Shown one piece after another: positions 26,460-33,984 of a DNA stretch of 64,000 bases. The notes beneath the pieces were generated by a model that was not told the DNA's origin, did not search any database, and saw nothing but the letters and a program-made list of their open reading frames with translations. Position numbers and translations under genes: made by a program. The stretch covers positions 1,342,501 through 1,406,500 of the forward strand of contig NZ_CP015027.1 in assembly GCF_002077155.1 (NCBI RefSeq). The letters are read 5' to 3'. The first letter of the stretch is position 1, and each line of letters opens with the position of its first letter. This DNA is from Sporosarcina sp. P33. Lineage in GTDB: Bacteria; Bacillota; Bacilli; Bacillales_A; Planococcaceae.

Positions 26460-27389
26460 TTACACTGCAGGAATTGAGTACCTTCTATTATAAGGACCTG
26501 CTTTTAAAATATAGCTGGAATTCGGGTGTCCGATCACTTCCTCCAACAGCTTGGATGCTTCCAGCAGCTGATCTAAATCAATCGCTGTTTCGATATTCAT
26601 GCTATGCAGCATATGAACAACGTCCTCCGTGCAAACATTGCCTGTTGCACCCGGTGCGAAAGGACATCCGCCCAGTCCGCCAAGCGCCGTATCAAAACTG
26701 GTTACTCCGGATTGGACCGCTGCTAAAATATTAGCTAATCCCATTCCCCTTGTATTATGGAAGTGCAAGTTCACGTCCAGGTCAGGATGCGCAGCGAATA
26801 CTTCACGCAGCACGTCACTGACTTGTTTCGGATTGGCCATTCCGGTCGTATCCGCCAATGTTAAATGATTCGTCTGACATTCAGATACACTTTCCAAGAT
26901 TGTCAGGATCCGTTCAATTGGAATATCTCCTTCAAACGGGCACCCGAACGTAGTGGCAATTGTAACGTCGAGCAATAAGTTATTCGATGCACAAAATTTA
27001 TCGATGAGTTTTAGTTCTTCTAACGATTCCAGCGTAGTGCTTTGTACGTTTTGCTGATTATGTGTATCACTCGCTGAGAATACAAAATTGACTTGTTTCA
27101 CACCAAAGCTCTTTGCGATTTCAGCGCCTTTTAAATTCGGCACTAACGCGATTAAGTCTGTCGAATTGTCCCCATCCGCAATGTTCGTGAACAGTTCACC
27201 GCTGTTCGCCATCTGCGGCACCCTTTTTGGATGAACAAATGAACCAAATTCAAACGATTTTATACCGGCACTTTGTAATTTTGTAAATAAGCGATTTTTT
27301 TCTTCCACACTTATGATTTTTTTCTCAAGCTGCAGTCCGTCACGCAAGACTACTTCATTTATTCTGACCGTTTTTGGAAGTTCCATCAT
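26460..27389 (-). CDS. Hydroxymethylglutaryl-CoA lyase-family protein
   Basis: The 309-residue TIM-barrel lyase has the catalytic Arg-Asp in VVLRDGLQLEKK, the metal-binding His pair in NLHFHNTRG and the signature GLGGCPFAPGATGNVCTED with its active-site Cys. HMG-CoA lyases split 3-hydroxy-3-methylglutaryl-CoA to acetyl-CoA and acetoacetate; relatives act on other 3-hydroxy-3-methyl or citramalyl-type CoA esters. No 3-methylcrotonyl-CoA carboxylase gene is nearby, so the leucine pathway is not complete here and the HMG-CoA probably comes from another source. Start: two adjacent ATGs at 27384-27389 after a G-rich site. Confidence 0.9.
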   Translation of the reverse strand: MMELPKTVRINEVVLRDGLQLEKKIISVEEKNRLFTKLQSAGIKSFEFGSFVHPKRVPQMANSGELFTNIADGDNSTDLIALVPNLKGAEIAKSFGVKQVNFVFSASDTHNQQNVQSTTLESLEELKLIDKFCASNNLLLDVTIATTFGCPFEGDIPIERILTILESVSECQTNHLTLADTTGMANPKQVSDVLREVFAAHPDLDVNLHFHNTRGMGLANILAAVQSGVTSFDTALGGLGGCPFAPGATGNVCTEDVVHMLHSMNIETAIDLDQLLEASKLLEEVIGHPNSSYILKAGPYNRRYSIPAV

Positions 27390-27413
27390 ACCTGGCCCCC
27401 CTACATGATTATT

Positions 27414-28658
27414 TCACTCAACCTCTATCGCGCTTGCATTTTTCATTTTCTTCGCCAGTTCTTGGTCAATATTATGAACAATACCTTTTGCAATAAGTTC
27501 GTCAATCTTATCTTCAGACAGCCCGCTGTCTTTTAAAATTGTCCTAGTATCTTCACCTAATAACGGCGGTGCCTTTTTGATTTCAATCGGCGTCTCCGAT
27601 AAACTGATCGGCAATCGAATTAATCTCATATTATCGATTAATGGGTGATCGACCGGCTGCAGCATCCCGGTGCTTTGAGTTTGCGGATGATCAACCATGT
27701 GTGAGATTTTCTGTATAATTGAACTTGGAACACCAGCTTCATCAATTTTCTTCATCCAGAAATCCGCATCTTTCTTAACGAGAACACTTTCAATCTCTCT
27801 CGATAATTCCTTTCGATTTTCCAATCTATTTTTATTGGAACTGAATCTTGGATCACTTGCCCACTCTTCTTTACCGAGAACTATACATAATTTTTTAAAT
27901 AGAGATTCATTGGAAATACCTATCATAATCTCTGATGTAGCTGTTCTAAATGCACCATACGGAGCGAAAGCCGCATGCCCTGCACCTAATTTAACCGGTT
28001 CCCGGCCGTCAGCCATATAGGACATCAAATGATAGTTCGTCCAGAAAACACCCGTCTCAAACAAAGAAGTTTCCACTTTCTGGCCAACACCTGTTTTGTT
28101 TCTGTGAAGCAATGCGGATAATATTCCTATAACACCCCACATAGCGCTTCCCTGATCCAAAATAGATACTGCGGCTCTCGCAGGTTCTCCCCCGGCAGGT
28201 CCATTGATGCTCATAATGCCTGTTCCCGCTTGAACGATTGCATCATAACCCGGTTTATGACTGTCCGGGCCTGTTTGTCCATAGGCTGTTAAAGAACAGT
28301 AAATTATTTCCGGGTTAATAGACTGCAAATCTTCGTAGCTGAGCCCCATATCTTCGGTTTTACCCAGCCGGAAGTTTTCTACAAAAACATCAGCCTCTTT
28401 AACTAAATCTTTTACCAGTTCCCGGCCTTCATCTGTTTTCAAATCAATAATAATAGATCGCTTGTTACGATTTATCTGAAGATAGTAGACGCCTTCACCT
28501 TCCCACATCGGACCCATATTCCGTGAATCGTCGCCGCTCACCGGTCTTTCAATTTTAATGACTTCTGCGCCCAGATCGCCCAGTATCATCGTCAGGCTGG
28601 GGCCTGATATATTTGAAGTAATATCGATTACTTTCATACCTTCTAATGGTCTGCTCAT
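27414..28658 (-). CDS. Type III CoA-transferase (CaiB/BaiF family), second paralogue
   Basis: The 414-residue protein starts MSRPLEGMKVIDITSN, with LGDLGAEVIKIERP, QINRNKRSIIIDLK, TAYGQTGPDSHKPGYDAIVQ split over the loop, and the expected catalytic Asp in SILDQGSAMWGVIG. It would move CoA from a donor such as succinyl- or acetyl-CoA to an incoming carboxylic acid. An alpha-methylacyl-CoA racemase role is the alternative. I chose the ATG at 28656-28658 (GGAGG eight bases upstream). It adjoins the HMG-CoA lyase gene and follows TRAP binding-protein gene 3 and an SDR gene, which suggests activation of a TRAP-imported dicarboxylate. Confidence 0.87.
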   Translation of the reverse strand: MSRPLEGMKVIDITSNISGPSLTMILGDLGAEVIKIERPVSGDDSRNMGPMWEGEGVYYLQINRNKRSIIIDLKTDEGRELVKDLVKEADVFVENFRLGKTEDMGLSYEDLQSINPEIIYCSLTAYGQTGPDSHKPGYDAIVQAGTGIMSINGPAGGEPARAAVSILDQGSAMWGVIGILSALLHRNKTGVGQKVETSLFETGVFWTNYHLMSYMADGREPVKLGAGHAAFAPYGAFRTATSEIMIGISNESLFKKLCIVLGKEEWASDPRFSSNKNRLENRKELSREIESVLVKKDADFWMKKIDEAGVPSSIIQKISHMVDHPQTQSTGMLQPVDHPLIDNMRLIRLPISLSETPIEIKKAPPLLGEDTRTILKDSGLSEDKIDELIAKGIVHNIDQELAKKMKNASAIEVE

Positions 28659-28710
28659 GAAATCTTCCTCCATTCAGCTATGCAGTTACTGATGGTACTA
28701 GATACTTTAC

Positions 28711-29481
28711 TCACAGTTTATACTGTTCATTATTCAACCACTTGCCGCCGTCAATCGTTATACATTCTCCGTTAATGAACGCTGATTTCTCGCTTAATAA
28801 GAATTCGGCCAAATCCGCAATTTCTTCTTTCGTGCCGAAGCGCTTCAGCGGGATGGCGTTCATAGCGCTGTCTGCCACGTTCTGATTTTCGATCAGCCGG
28901 GAAACACCCTCTGTATCACCAATCGGGCCAGGCGCAATGCCATTTACTCTAATCCCGTATCTGCTGCCCCATTCCACGGCAAGCGTTCTAGTCATCGCCA
29001 GCACACCGGCTTTAGCAGATGCCGAATGGGTCATTCCCGGTCCTGCTCCCCACGCATAGGTGGCTATAATGTTAAGAATGCTTCCTTTTTGGCCTGTCGC
29101 AATCCATTCTTTTCCGACCGCCTGCGAGCAGTACCAAGTCCCGTTCAAAACAATATCAATGACCGATCTCCAGCCGTTGTACGATAGATCTTCGGCCTGA
29201 CAGACAAAGTTACCTGCGGCGTTATTCACCAGAAAGTCAATCTGGCCAAACTTTTCTGTTGTTTTGCGAACCATTTCCTCTACATGAGCTGTCTCCCTGA
29301 CGTCCATTTGAAACGGAAAGACGGATCCTCCCGATTGCTGAATTTCTTCTTTTGCTTCATTCAATCGCTCCGCATTTCTGCCGGTGATGACAACATTTGC
29401 ACCTTCTTTTGCAAACTTGAACGCCATTGCTTTACCCAGACCGCTGCTGCCGCCTGTCACAATTACCGTTTTACCTTTCAC
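28711..29481 (-). CDS. SDR-family oxidoreductase, 2,4-dienoyl-CoA reductase-like
   Basis: The 256-residue SDR has the cofactor loop VTGGSSGLGKAM and LVNNAAGNFVCQAEDLS, plus the active-site segment THSASAKAGVLAMTR. The usual catalytic Tyr is Ser but the Lys remains, as in mitochondrial and Bacillus YkuF/FadH 2,4-dienoyl-CoA reductases. APGPIGDTEG near the end also fits that group. It would reduce dienoyl-CoA intermediates formed from unsaturated acids with NADPH. It starts with GTG at 29479-29481 (AGGGGGA eight bases upstream). It follows TRAP binding-protein gene 3. Confidence 0.82.
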   Translation of the reverse strand: MKGKTVIVTGGSSGLGKAMAFKFAKEGANVVITGRNAERLNEAKEEIQQSGGSVFPFQMDVRETAHVEEMVRKTTEKFGQIDFLVNNAAGNFVCQAEDLSYNGWRSVIDIVLNGTWYCSQAVGKEWIATGQKGSILNIIATYAWGAGPGMTHSASAKAGVLAMTRTLAVEWGSRYGIRVNGIAPGPIGDTEGVSRLIENQNVADSAMNAIPLKRFGTKEEIADLAEFLLSEKSAFINGECITIDGGKWLNNEQYKL

Positions 29482-29528
29482 GGAAACAATCCCCCTCTTT
29501 TTTCAGATCAGCGACATGAACAAAGATA

Positions 29529-30596
29529 TTATTTATGCTTTTTAACTTCTTCTTTAAATTTATTCACTATTTCACTGTAATTAGCTTCTGTATGTTCGCT
29601 TATTAACGCTGCTTCCATTTCACTATAAAATTGCTTCCATTGTTCAGCTTCCTCAGAAGTTAATTCTCTTACAGTTATTCCTGCTGCTCTCAGTTCTTCT
29701 TTCACCGCATCATTTTCTTCGTCCAGAAACTTCGCGTAATCTTCAGTCACTTCATCTCCAACTTGCAAAAAGATCTCTTTTATATCTTCAGGTAATTTTT
29801 GATATACGTTTTCATTAATGATCAGCCCAGTAGCCAGTCCGCCAAAGGAAATGCCGTCCGTTCCATACTTGGCCAGTTCTGAAAAACCATAGTCATTCAT
29901 AGAAGTAGCATTCAAGACGAGTGAGTCGTATACTCCTCTATCAAAAGCCTCGTAGAATTCTGAGGCAGTCAAATTGATTGGTGTGCCTTCCAGGGCAGAA
30001 ATTGATTTATTTAGGGCATCACCAGTTACTCTGGCCTTTATCCCTTTAATGTCCTTCGGTAATACAATTTCTTTGCCTTTTGTCCAAAACTCATTTGGAA
30101 GAAGCGCGCTGCTCACTAGCGGTCTAACACCATTATTCAAGAAATCAGATTCCAATACCGCACTATCTTTATTCAGCATATGTAAAGCCTTCGTTCCCTC
30201 ATAAGAGTTATCGTACAAGCCTGGGATACCCAGTAAACTGCCGGTTATCGGCATCAGGCTCGGGGTATAAGTTGAGACTATAAAGCTCATATCCGTTACA
30301 CCATTACTGGTTAAGTCATACAGATCACCAGCTTTCCCCAATTGCTCGGAGGGATAAAAATCAAATTCAACTTGCCCGTCGGTTAATTCCGTTACCTTTT
30401 CCATAAACGGAACAAAAACTCCATCGTGTAAAGTGTGTGTTACTGGCTGCGATGCCGCTAGCTTTAATGTGATTGGTTTGGCTGATGCATCATCTGCACT
30501 TCCCGTTTCATTTTTCATCCCATCCGAATTTCCGCACCCTGCTGCTGTGAGCAACACTGCAGATAATACCAAAGGTTTAAACATATTCTTCATCAT
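29529..30596 (-). CDS. TRAP transporter substrate-binding lipoprotein (DctP family), paralogue 3
   Basis: The 355-residue lipoprotein starts MMKNMFKPLVLSAVLL with lipobox TAAGC. Typical DctP motifs follow: FYPSEQLGKAGDLYDL, the ligand-binding Arg in GIKARVTGDA, FYEAFDRGVYDSLV and GLIINENVYQKLP. I chose the ATG at 30594-30596 because AAGGAGGAG lies six bases upstream; the frame continues to 30671 without a site. It heads the operon that holds two CoA-handling steps and HMG-CoA lyase, and has no DctQ or DctM of its own. The operon ends at the terminator at 22400-22441. Confidence 0.9.
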   Translation of the reverse strand: MMKNMFKPLVLSAVLLTAAGCGNSDGMKNETGSADDASAKPITLKLAASQPVTHTLHDGVFVPFMEKVTELTDGQVEFDFYPSEQLGKAGDLYDLTSNGVTDMSFIVSTYTPSLMPITGSLLGIPGLYDNSYEGTKALHMLNKDSAVLESDFLNNGVRPLVSSALLPNEFWTKGKEIVLPKDIKGIKARVTGDALNKSISALEGTPINLTASEFYEAFDRGVYDSLVLNATSMNDYGFSELAKYGTDGISFGGLATGLIINENVYQKLPEDIKEIFLQVGDEVTEDYAKFLDEENDAVKEELRAAGITVRELTSEEAEQWKQFYSEMEAALISEHTEANYSEIVNKFKEEVKKHK

Positions 30597-30621
30597 TACT
30601 TTCTCCTCCTTTATTTGTGAA

Positions 30622-30633
30622 GCAGTATACTGC
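30622..30633. promoter_or_regulatory. 12-base palindrome over a possible -10 box of the TRAP binding-protein 3 gene
   Basis: GCAGTATACTGC is a perfect palindrome 26 bases before the start codon. On the minus strand its TATACT could be a -10 box with ATGACA 18 bases upstream, so a bound protein would block transcription. This is suggestive only, and the palindrome differs from the one shared by the three other promoters. Confidence 0.4.
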
Positions 30634-30658
30634 ACGGTTACGCTGACTGTCATGTTGA

Positions 30659-30796
30659 GGGTTATCTTCATTCAGCAGAAGAGTAAGCAGTTCCAAGGAG
30701 TTATTGACTTTGTTGCTCTTACAACAAAGACCATTCCGGGACGCCGCTTTTATATCTATTGTAAAAAGGGGGGCTTCTGCTGAATAAAGATAATCC
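30659..30796. repeat. 23-base inverted repeat pair, interlaced with a second pair
   Basis: The arm at 30659-30681 matches the reverse complement of 30774-30796 with two mismatches. A second imperfect pair (about 30721-30739 and 30797-30811, sharing CCATTCCG and CGGAATGG) is interlaced with it, giving order A-B-A'-B'. The region lies between the 30.6-22.4 kb operon and the terminator of the MaoC operon. It might be a small mobile-element relic or an RNA with pseudoknot-like pairing. Confidence 0.6.
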
Positions 30797-30811
30797 TCGG
30801 AATGGTTTGTT

Positions 30812-30840
30812 CCCAAAAAGGTCCTGTCAACCTTTTTGGG
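30812..30840 (-). terminator. Terminator after the MaoC pair
   Basis: CCCAAAAAGGT (30812-30822) and ACCTTTTTGGG (30830-30840) form a perfect 11-base stem with a 7-base loop, 24 bases past the stop of the 30864-31247 gene. The T run is inside the stem. Confidence 0.75.
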
Positions 30841-30863
30841 CCACAACCGATTCCACCGACTGA

Positions 30864-31247
30864 TTATTTCTTGCGAACTTCAAACTTGGCCTGAACTTTG
30901 ACTTCTCCGGCTTCGTTACTTGCCTTAGCTTCACAAATCCAGCGATCTTCTGTTTCATCCAGAACGCTGCCGGTAACATTAATCTTTTCTCCCGGTTTTG
31001 TTATAGCTTTGAACCGCACGCCAAATTTAGCCAGATCTTTTACCGGCACCCAGTCACCAATTGCCTGACCGATAAAGCCCATAACCATTAATCCGTGTGC
31101 AATTACGTCATCCATTCCGGCTTTTTGAGCAAAAGGAACGACAGTGTGAATTGGGTTGAAATCTCCCGACGCTCCTGCATAGCGAACGATTTGGGTATGT
31201 GTGATTTCCTCTTTTTCAAGTGTTGCAAATTGATAGCCAATGTTCAT
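30864..31247 (-). CDS. MaoC-like (R)-specific enoyl-CoA hydratase subunit with active-site motif
   Basis: The 127-residue hot-dog protein has the hydratase-2 motif YAGASGDFNPIH (catalytic Asp29 and His34) followed by AGMDDVIAHGLMVMG. It hydrates trans-2-enoyl-CoA to (R)-3-hydroxyacyl-CoA. The partner gene at 31259-31708, 11 bases upstream, is the inactive MaoC-like half. Such two-gene pairs form heteromers, for example in actinobacterial steroid side-chain degradation. AGGAGG precedes the ATG. It is the last gene of the 34.8-30.8 kb operon. Confidence 0.88.
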   Translation of the reverse strand: MNIGYQFATLEKEEITHTQIVRYAGASGDFNPIHTVVPFAQKAGMDDVIAHGLMVMGFIGQAIGDWVPVKDLAKFGVRFKAITKPGEKINVTGSVLDETEDRWICEAKASNEAGEVKVQAKFEVRKK

Positions 31248-31258
31248 CGTTTTCCCTC

Positions 31259-31708
31259 CTAGTGCTTTTCAATAATAGTCGCCCGGCTAATTAACACTAA
31301 TTCACCATGCTGATTAACAAATTCTTTCTTCATAACAATAAAAGTCATCGCTGCTTTTGAATACGCATCTTCAATAATGGCGTTAACTGTGATTTCATCC
31401 CCAGGATTCATTTCACCTACATATTCATATTCCTGCTCGCCATGCAGCACTCTGGCAACATCCAAGCCAAGAAGTGCTGAAGCAGATGACTGACCGCCCC
31501 AATATTCAACTACCGCGGCAAAAGTCGGTGGTAATGCCTCCCCGTTTAGATAACTGTCCCGCTGATCCCCAATCGCAATTGCAAGTTCCCGAATCTTCGC
31601 TTTTTCAATGGTATACGTATACGATTCCAGTTTAATACTTTTCAATCGTTCCAAGTTAGACGCCACATCGTTCAAATCAAATCTCTCCTCTCTCACAGTG
31701 ATATTCAT
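31259..31708 (-). CDS. MaoC-like N-terminal (FAS1-dehydratase-like) hot-dog protein, partner of the adjacent hydratase
   Basis: The 149-residue protein starts MNITVREERFDLND and contains IRELAIAIGDQRDSYLNGEALPPTFAAV broken over the central helix, then HGEQEYEYVGEMNPGDEITVNAII. This is the pattern of MaoC_dehydrat_N domains. It lacks the catalytic D-x4-H motif, which the downstream gene supplies. Separate genes for the two halves are common in bacterial (R)-hydratases. The start has no strong ribosome binding site and may depend on upstream translation. Confidence 0.83.
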   Translation of the reverse strand: MNITVREERFDLNDVASNLERLKSIKLESYTYTIEKAKIRELAIAIGDQRDSYLNGEALPPTFAAVVEYWGGQSSASALLGLDVARVLHGEQEYEYVGEMNPGDEITVNAIIEDAYSKAAMTFIVMKKEFVNQHGELVLISRATIIEKH

Positions 31709-31757
31709 TCAATTTATCTAGCAAAGCATAAAATATATATTTAAAAATCACACATCA

Positions 31758-32669
31758 TTAAACGAGCGGCTCGTACGGGAATACATCTGAACTGACTTCT
31801 AAAGGAGTGAAGCTTGACTGAAGAGCGCCTTTGATGTCACTCAGGCTTTCAACTGACCATCCTTCAGCATTATAAACAGAGCGCACCGGACGCGGCTGCG
31901 AGAATACCATAATTTCTTTTCCTCTGACACCGAAAATTTGACCCGAAACGTCTGACGCATCTTCTGAAGCTAAGAATGCTACAAGCGGCGCGATATGAGC
32001 AGGTGACAATTGCTTTAATTTCTTAACACGTGCCTCTTCTGCCTCTGTATCTGTCGGAATAGTTCCAATCAGGCGGCTCCATGCAAATGGTGAAATACAG
32101 TTAGAAGTTACATTATATCTAGCCATATCCAGCGCTGTTACTTTAGACAGACCAACAATCCCCAGCTTCGCAGCAGCATAGTTTGACTGCCCGATATTAC
32201 CGATCAATCCTGAAGTTGAAGTGAAGTTGATAAAACGTCCGCTTTTCTGCTCTTTAAAGTGAGTAGAAGCTGCACTGATCATGTTGAAGCAGCCTTTTAA
32301 GTGAACTTGAAGGACAGAATCCCATTCACTTTCGCTCATTTTAAACACCATACGGTCTCTTAAAATTCCGGCATTATTTACAACAATATCGATTCGTCCA
32401 AACGCATCAAGAGCTGTCTGAACAATATTATTTGCGCTATCGTATTCTGCTACGGAATCATAGTTTGCAACTGCTTTTCCGCCCGCATCAGTAATTTCTT
32501 TTACTACCTCATCAGCTACTTTGGAATCTTCACCTTCACCGACAGAACTTGCACCTAAATCGTTGACGACTACACTTGCTCCTTCTTTTGCAAGCAGCAG
32601 TGCGATGTCACGCCCAATTCCTCTTCCTGATCCTGTTACGATTGCTACTTTGCCTGTTAAATTTGTCAT
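31758..32669 (-). CDS. SDR-family 3-hydroxyacyl-CoA dehydrogenase, MFE-2 (peroxisomal multifunctional enzyme) type
   Basis: The 303-residue SDR has the cofactor loop VTGSGRGIGRDIALLLAKEG, NDLGAS with the NAD-preferring Asp, NNAGILRDRMVFKMSESEW and the Tyr-Lys pair in SNYAAAKLGIVG. The extended C-terminus (FGVRGKEIMVFSQPRP) and DLGAS/GILRD motifs match the (3R)-hydroxyacyl-CoA dehydrogenase domain of peroxisomal MFE-2 (HSD17B4). It would oxidise the (R)-3-hydroxyacyl-CoA made by the MaoC pair. AGAAGGG precedes the ATG. Confidence 0.87.
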   Translation of the reverse strand: MTNLTGKVAIVTGSGRGIGRDIALLLAKEGASVVVNDLGASSVGEGEDSKVADEVVKEITDAGGKAVANYDSVAEYDSANNIVQTALDAFGRIDIVVNNAGILRDRMVFKMSESEWDSVLQVHLKGCFNMISAASTHFKEQKSGRFINFTSTSGLIGNIGQSNYAAAKLGIVGLSKVTALDMARYNVTSNCISPFAWSRLIGTIPTDTEAEEARVKKLKQLSPAHIAPLVAFLASEDASDVSGQIFGVRGKEIMVFSQPRPVRSVYNAEGWSVESLSDIKGALQSSFTPLEVSSDVFPYEPLV

Positions 32670-32725
32670 ATAAAACCCTTCTCTCTTCTATTTTTTATTT
32701 GTAAGCCCTTTCATTTCACATATCA

Positions 32726-33904
32726 TTACAAACCTAATTGTTTTGCAATAATCACTTTCATAATTTCATTACTTCCTGCATAGACCGTTGTAATCGGAAT
32801 GTCGCGATAACGTCTGGCAATCTTATACTCTTCCATATAGCCATATCCACCATGGAGCTGCATACATTCTCCTGAAATTCGTTTCGCCATATCTGTGATC
32901 CACCACTTCGCCATGGATACTTCTGTCACCATTTCTTCTTCATTGATTTGTTTGACAATCAAAGTATCTATGAAGGTTCTGCCAATCTGCACTTGCGTTG
33001 CAATCTCCGCAATTTTAAATTGGGTATTTTGAAGTTTGCTGAGCGGTGCTCCAAAAGCTTCGCGCTTTGTCACATAGTCAATAGTTAACTCAAGCATATC
33101 TTCTGCAGCCACCAGCGCATTGTTCGCAGATACAATTCTCTCCTGCTGCAGTTTTTGCATTAAGTATGAAAATCCTCTGCCTTCTTCACCAAGCAGATTT
33201 TCAACCGGCACGCGCACATCTTCAAAAATCAATTCCGAAGTGTCCTGGCTGTGCATTCCGATTTTATCCAGCTTTTTCCCGCGTGAGAATCCTGGCATAC
33301 CTCTCTCAACGATTAATAAGCTTATACCGCGGTGAGCAGGCTTGATTTTTGTATCTGTTTTACAGGCCACTATGACTACGTCCGCATGAATACCATTCGT
33401 AATAAACGTTTTTTCACCATTTAGGATATAATGATCGCCGTCTCTTACTGCCGTCGTTTTGATGTTAGCCAAGTCTGAACCTGTTCCCGGCTCAGTCATC
33501 GCGATGGCCGCAATGCTTTCCCCTGTAACAAACTTCGGCAAGAATTTTTTCCTTTGCTGCTCACTTCCAAATGAATCGATGTACGGAACAACAATATTAC
33601 TATGTGTAGATACTCCAAGAATTCCGGCACCGACTCTCGATAACTCTTCTCCTAGAATACTAGAGAATCCGAAGTCCAGACCCAGCCCGCCGTATTCCTC
33701 TCCAACCTCAGGGCATAAGAAACCATTTTCTCCAAGTCCCTCCCAGAACGAACGCGGAACGAGACGATCTTTTTCCCATTGATCATAGTGCGGCACCGCT
33801 TCTCTCTCAAGGTATTTCTGTAATGTTTCACGGAACATTTCATGCTCCGTAGTGAAAAACGGGCGCTTAGCCTTTCCGCTTTTCGTCATGGATACTGTGC
33901 TCAT
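32726..33904 (-). CDS. Acyl-CoA dehydrogenase with helix-G glutamate
   Basis: The 392-residue protein has all standard parts: GEEYGGLGLDF, MTEPGTGSDLANI, GEKTFITNGIHADV, MQLHGGYGYMEEYKIARRYRD and VYAGSNEIM. The Glu of the common YEGTNEI motif is Ala here. LQQERIVSA places a Glu in helix G, the base position of isovaleryl- and long-chain acyl-CoA dehydrogenases. Substrates are probably branched or long acyl-CoAs; electrons go to ETF. It is the second gene of the 34.8-30.8 kb operon, 80 bases after the crotonase gene. GGAG lies eight bases before the ATG. Confidence 0.9.
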   Translation of the reverse strand: MSTVSMTKSGKAKRPFFTTEHEMFRETLQKYLEREAVPHYDQWEKDRLVPRSFWEGLGENGFLCPEVGEEYGGLGLDFGFSSILGEELSRVGAGILGVSTHSNIVVPYIDSFGSEQQRKKFLPKFVTGESIAAIAMTEPGTGSDLANIKTTAVRDGDHYILNGEKTFITNGIHADVVIVACKTDTKIKPAHRGISLLIVERGMPGFSRGKKLDKIGMHSQDTSELIFEDVRVPVENLLGEEGRGFSYLMQKLQQERIVSANNALVAAEDMLELTIDYVTKREAFGAPLSKLQNTQFKIAEIATQVQIGRTFIDTLIVKQINEEEMVTEVSMAKWWITDMAKRISGECMQLHGGYGYMEEYKIARRYRDIPITTVYAGSNEIMKVIIAKQLGL

Positions 33905-33984
33905 TTCATCATCTCCACTAATGTATTTTTTACCTACAATTTTACTTTCACTATGTTTTATCTATATAAGTGCCTAGCCATCAA

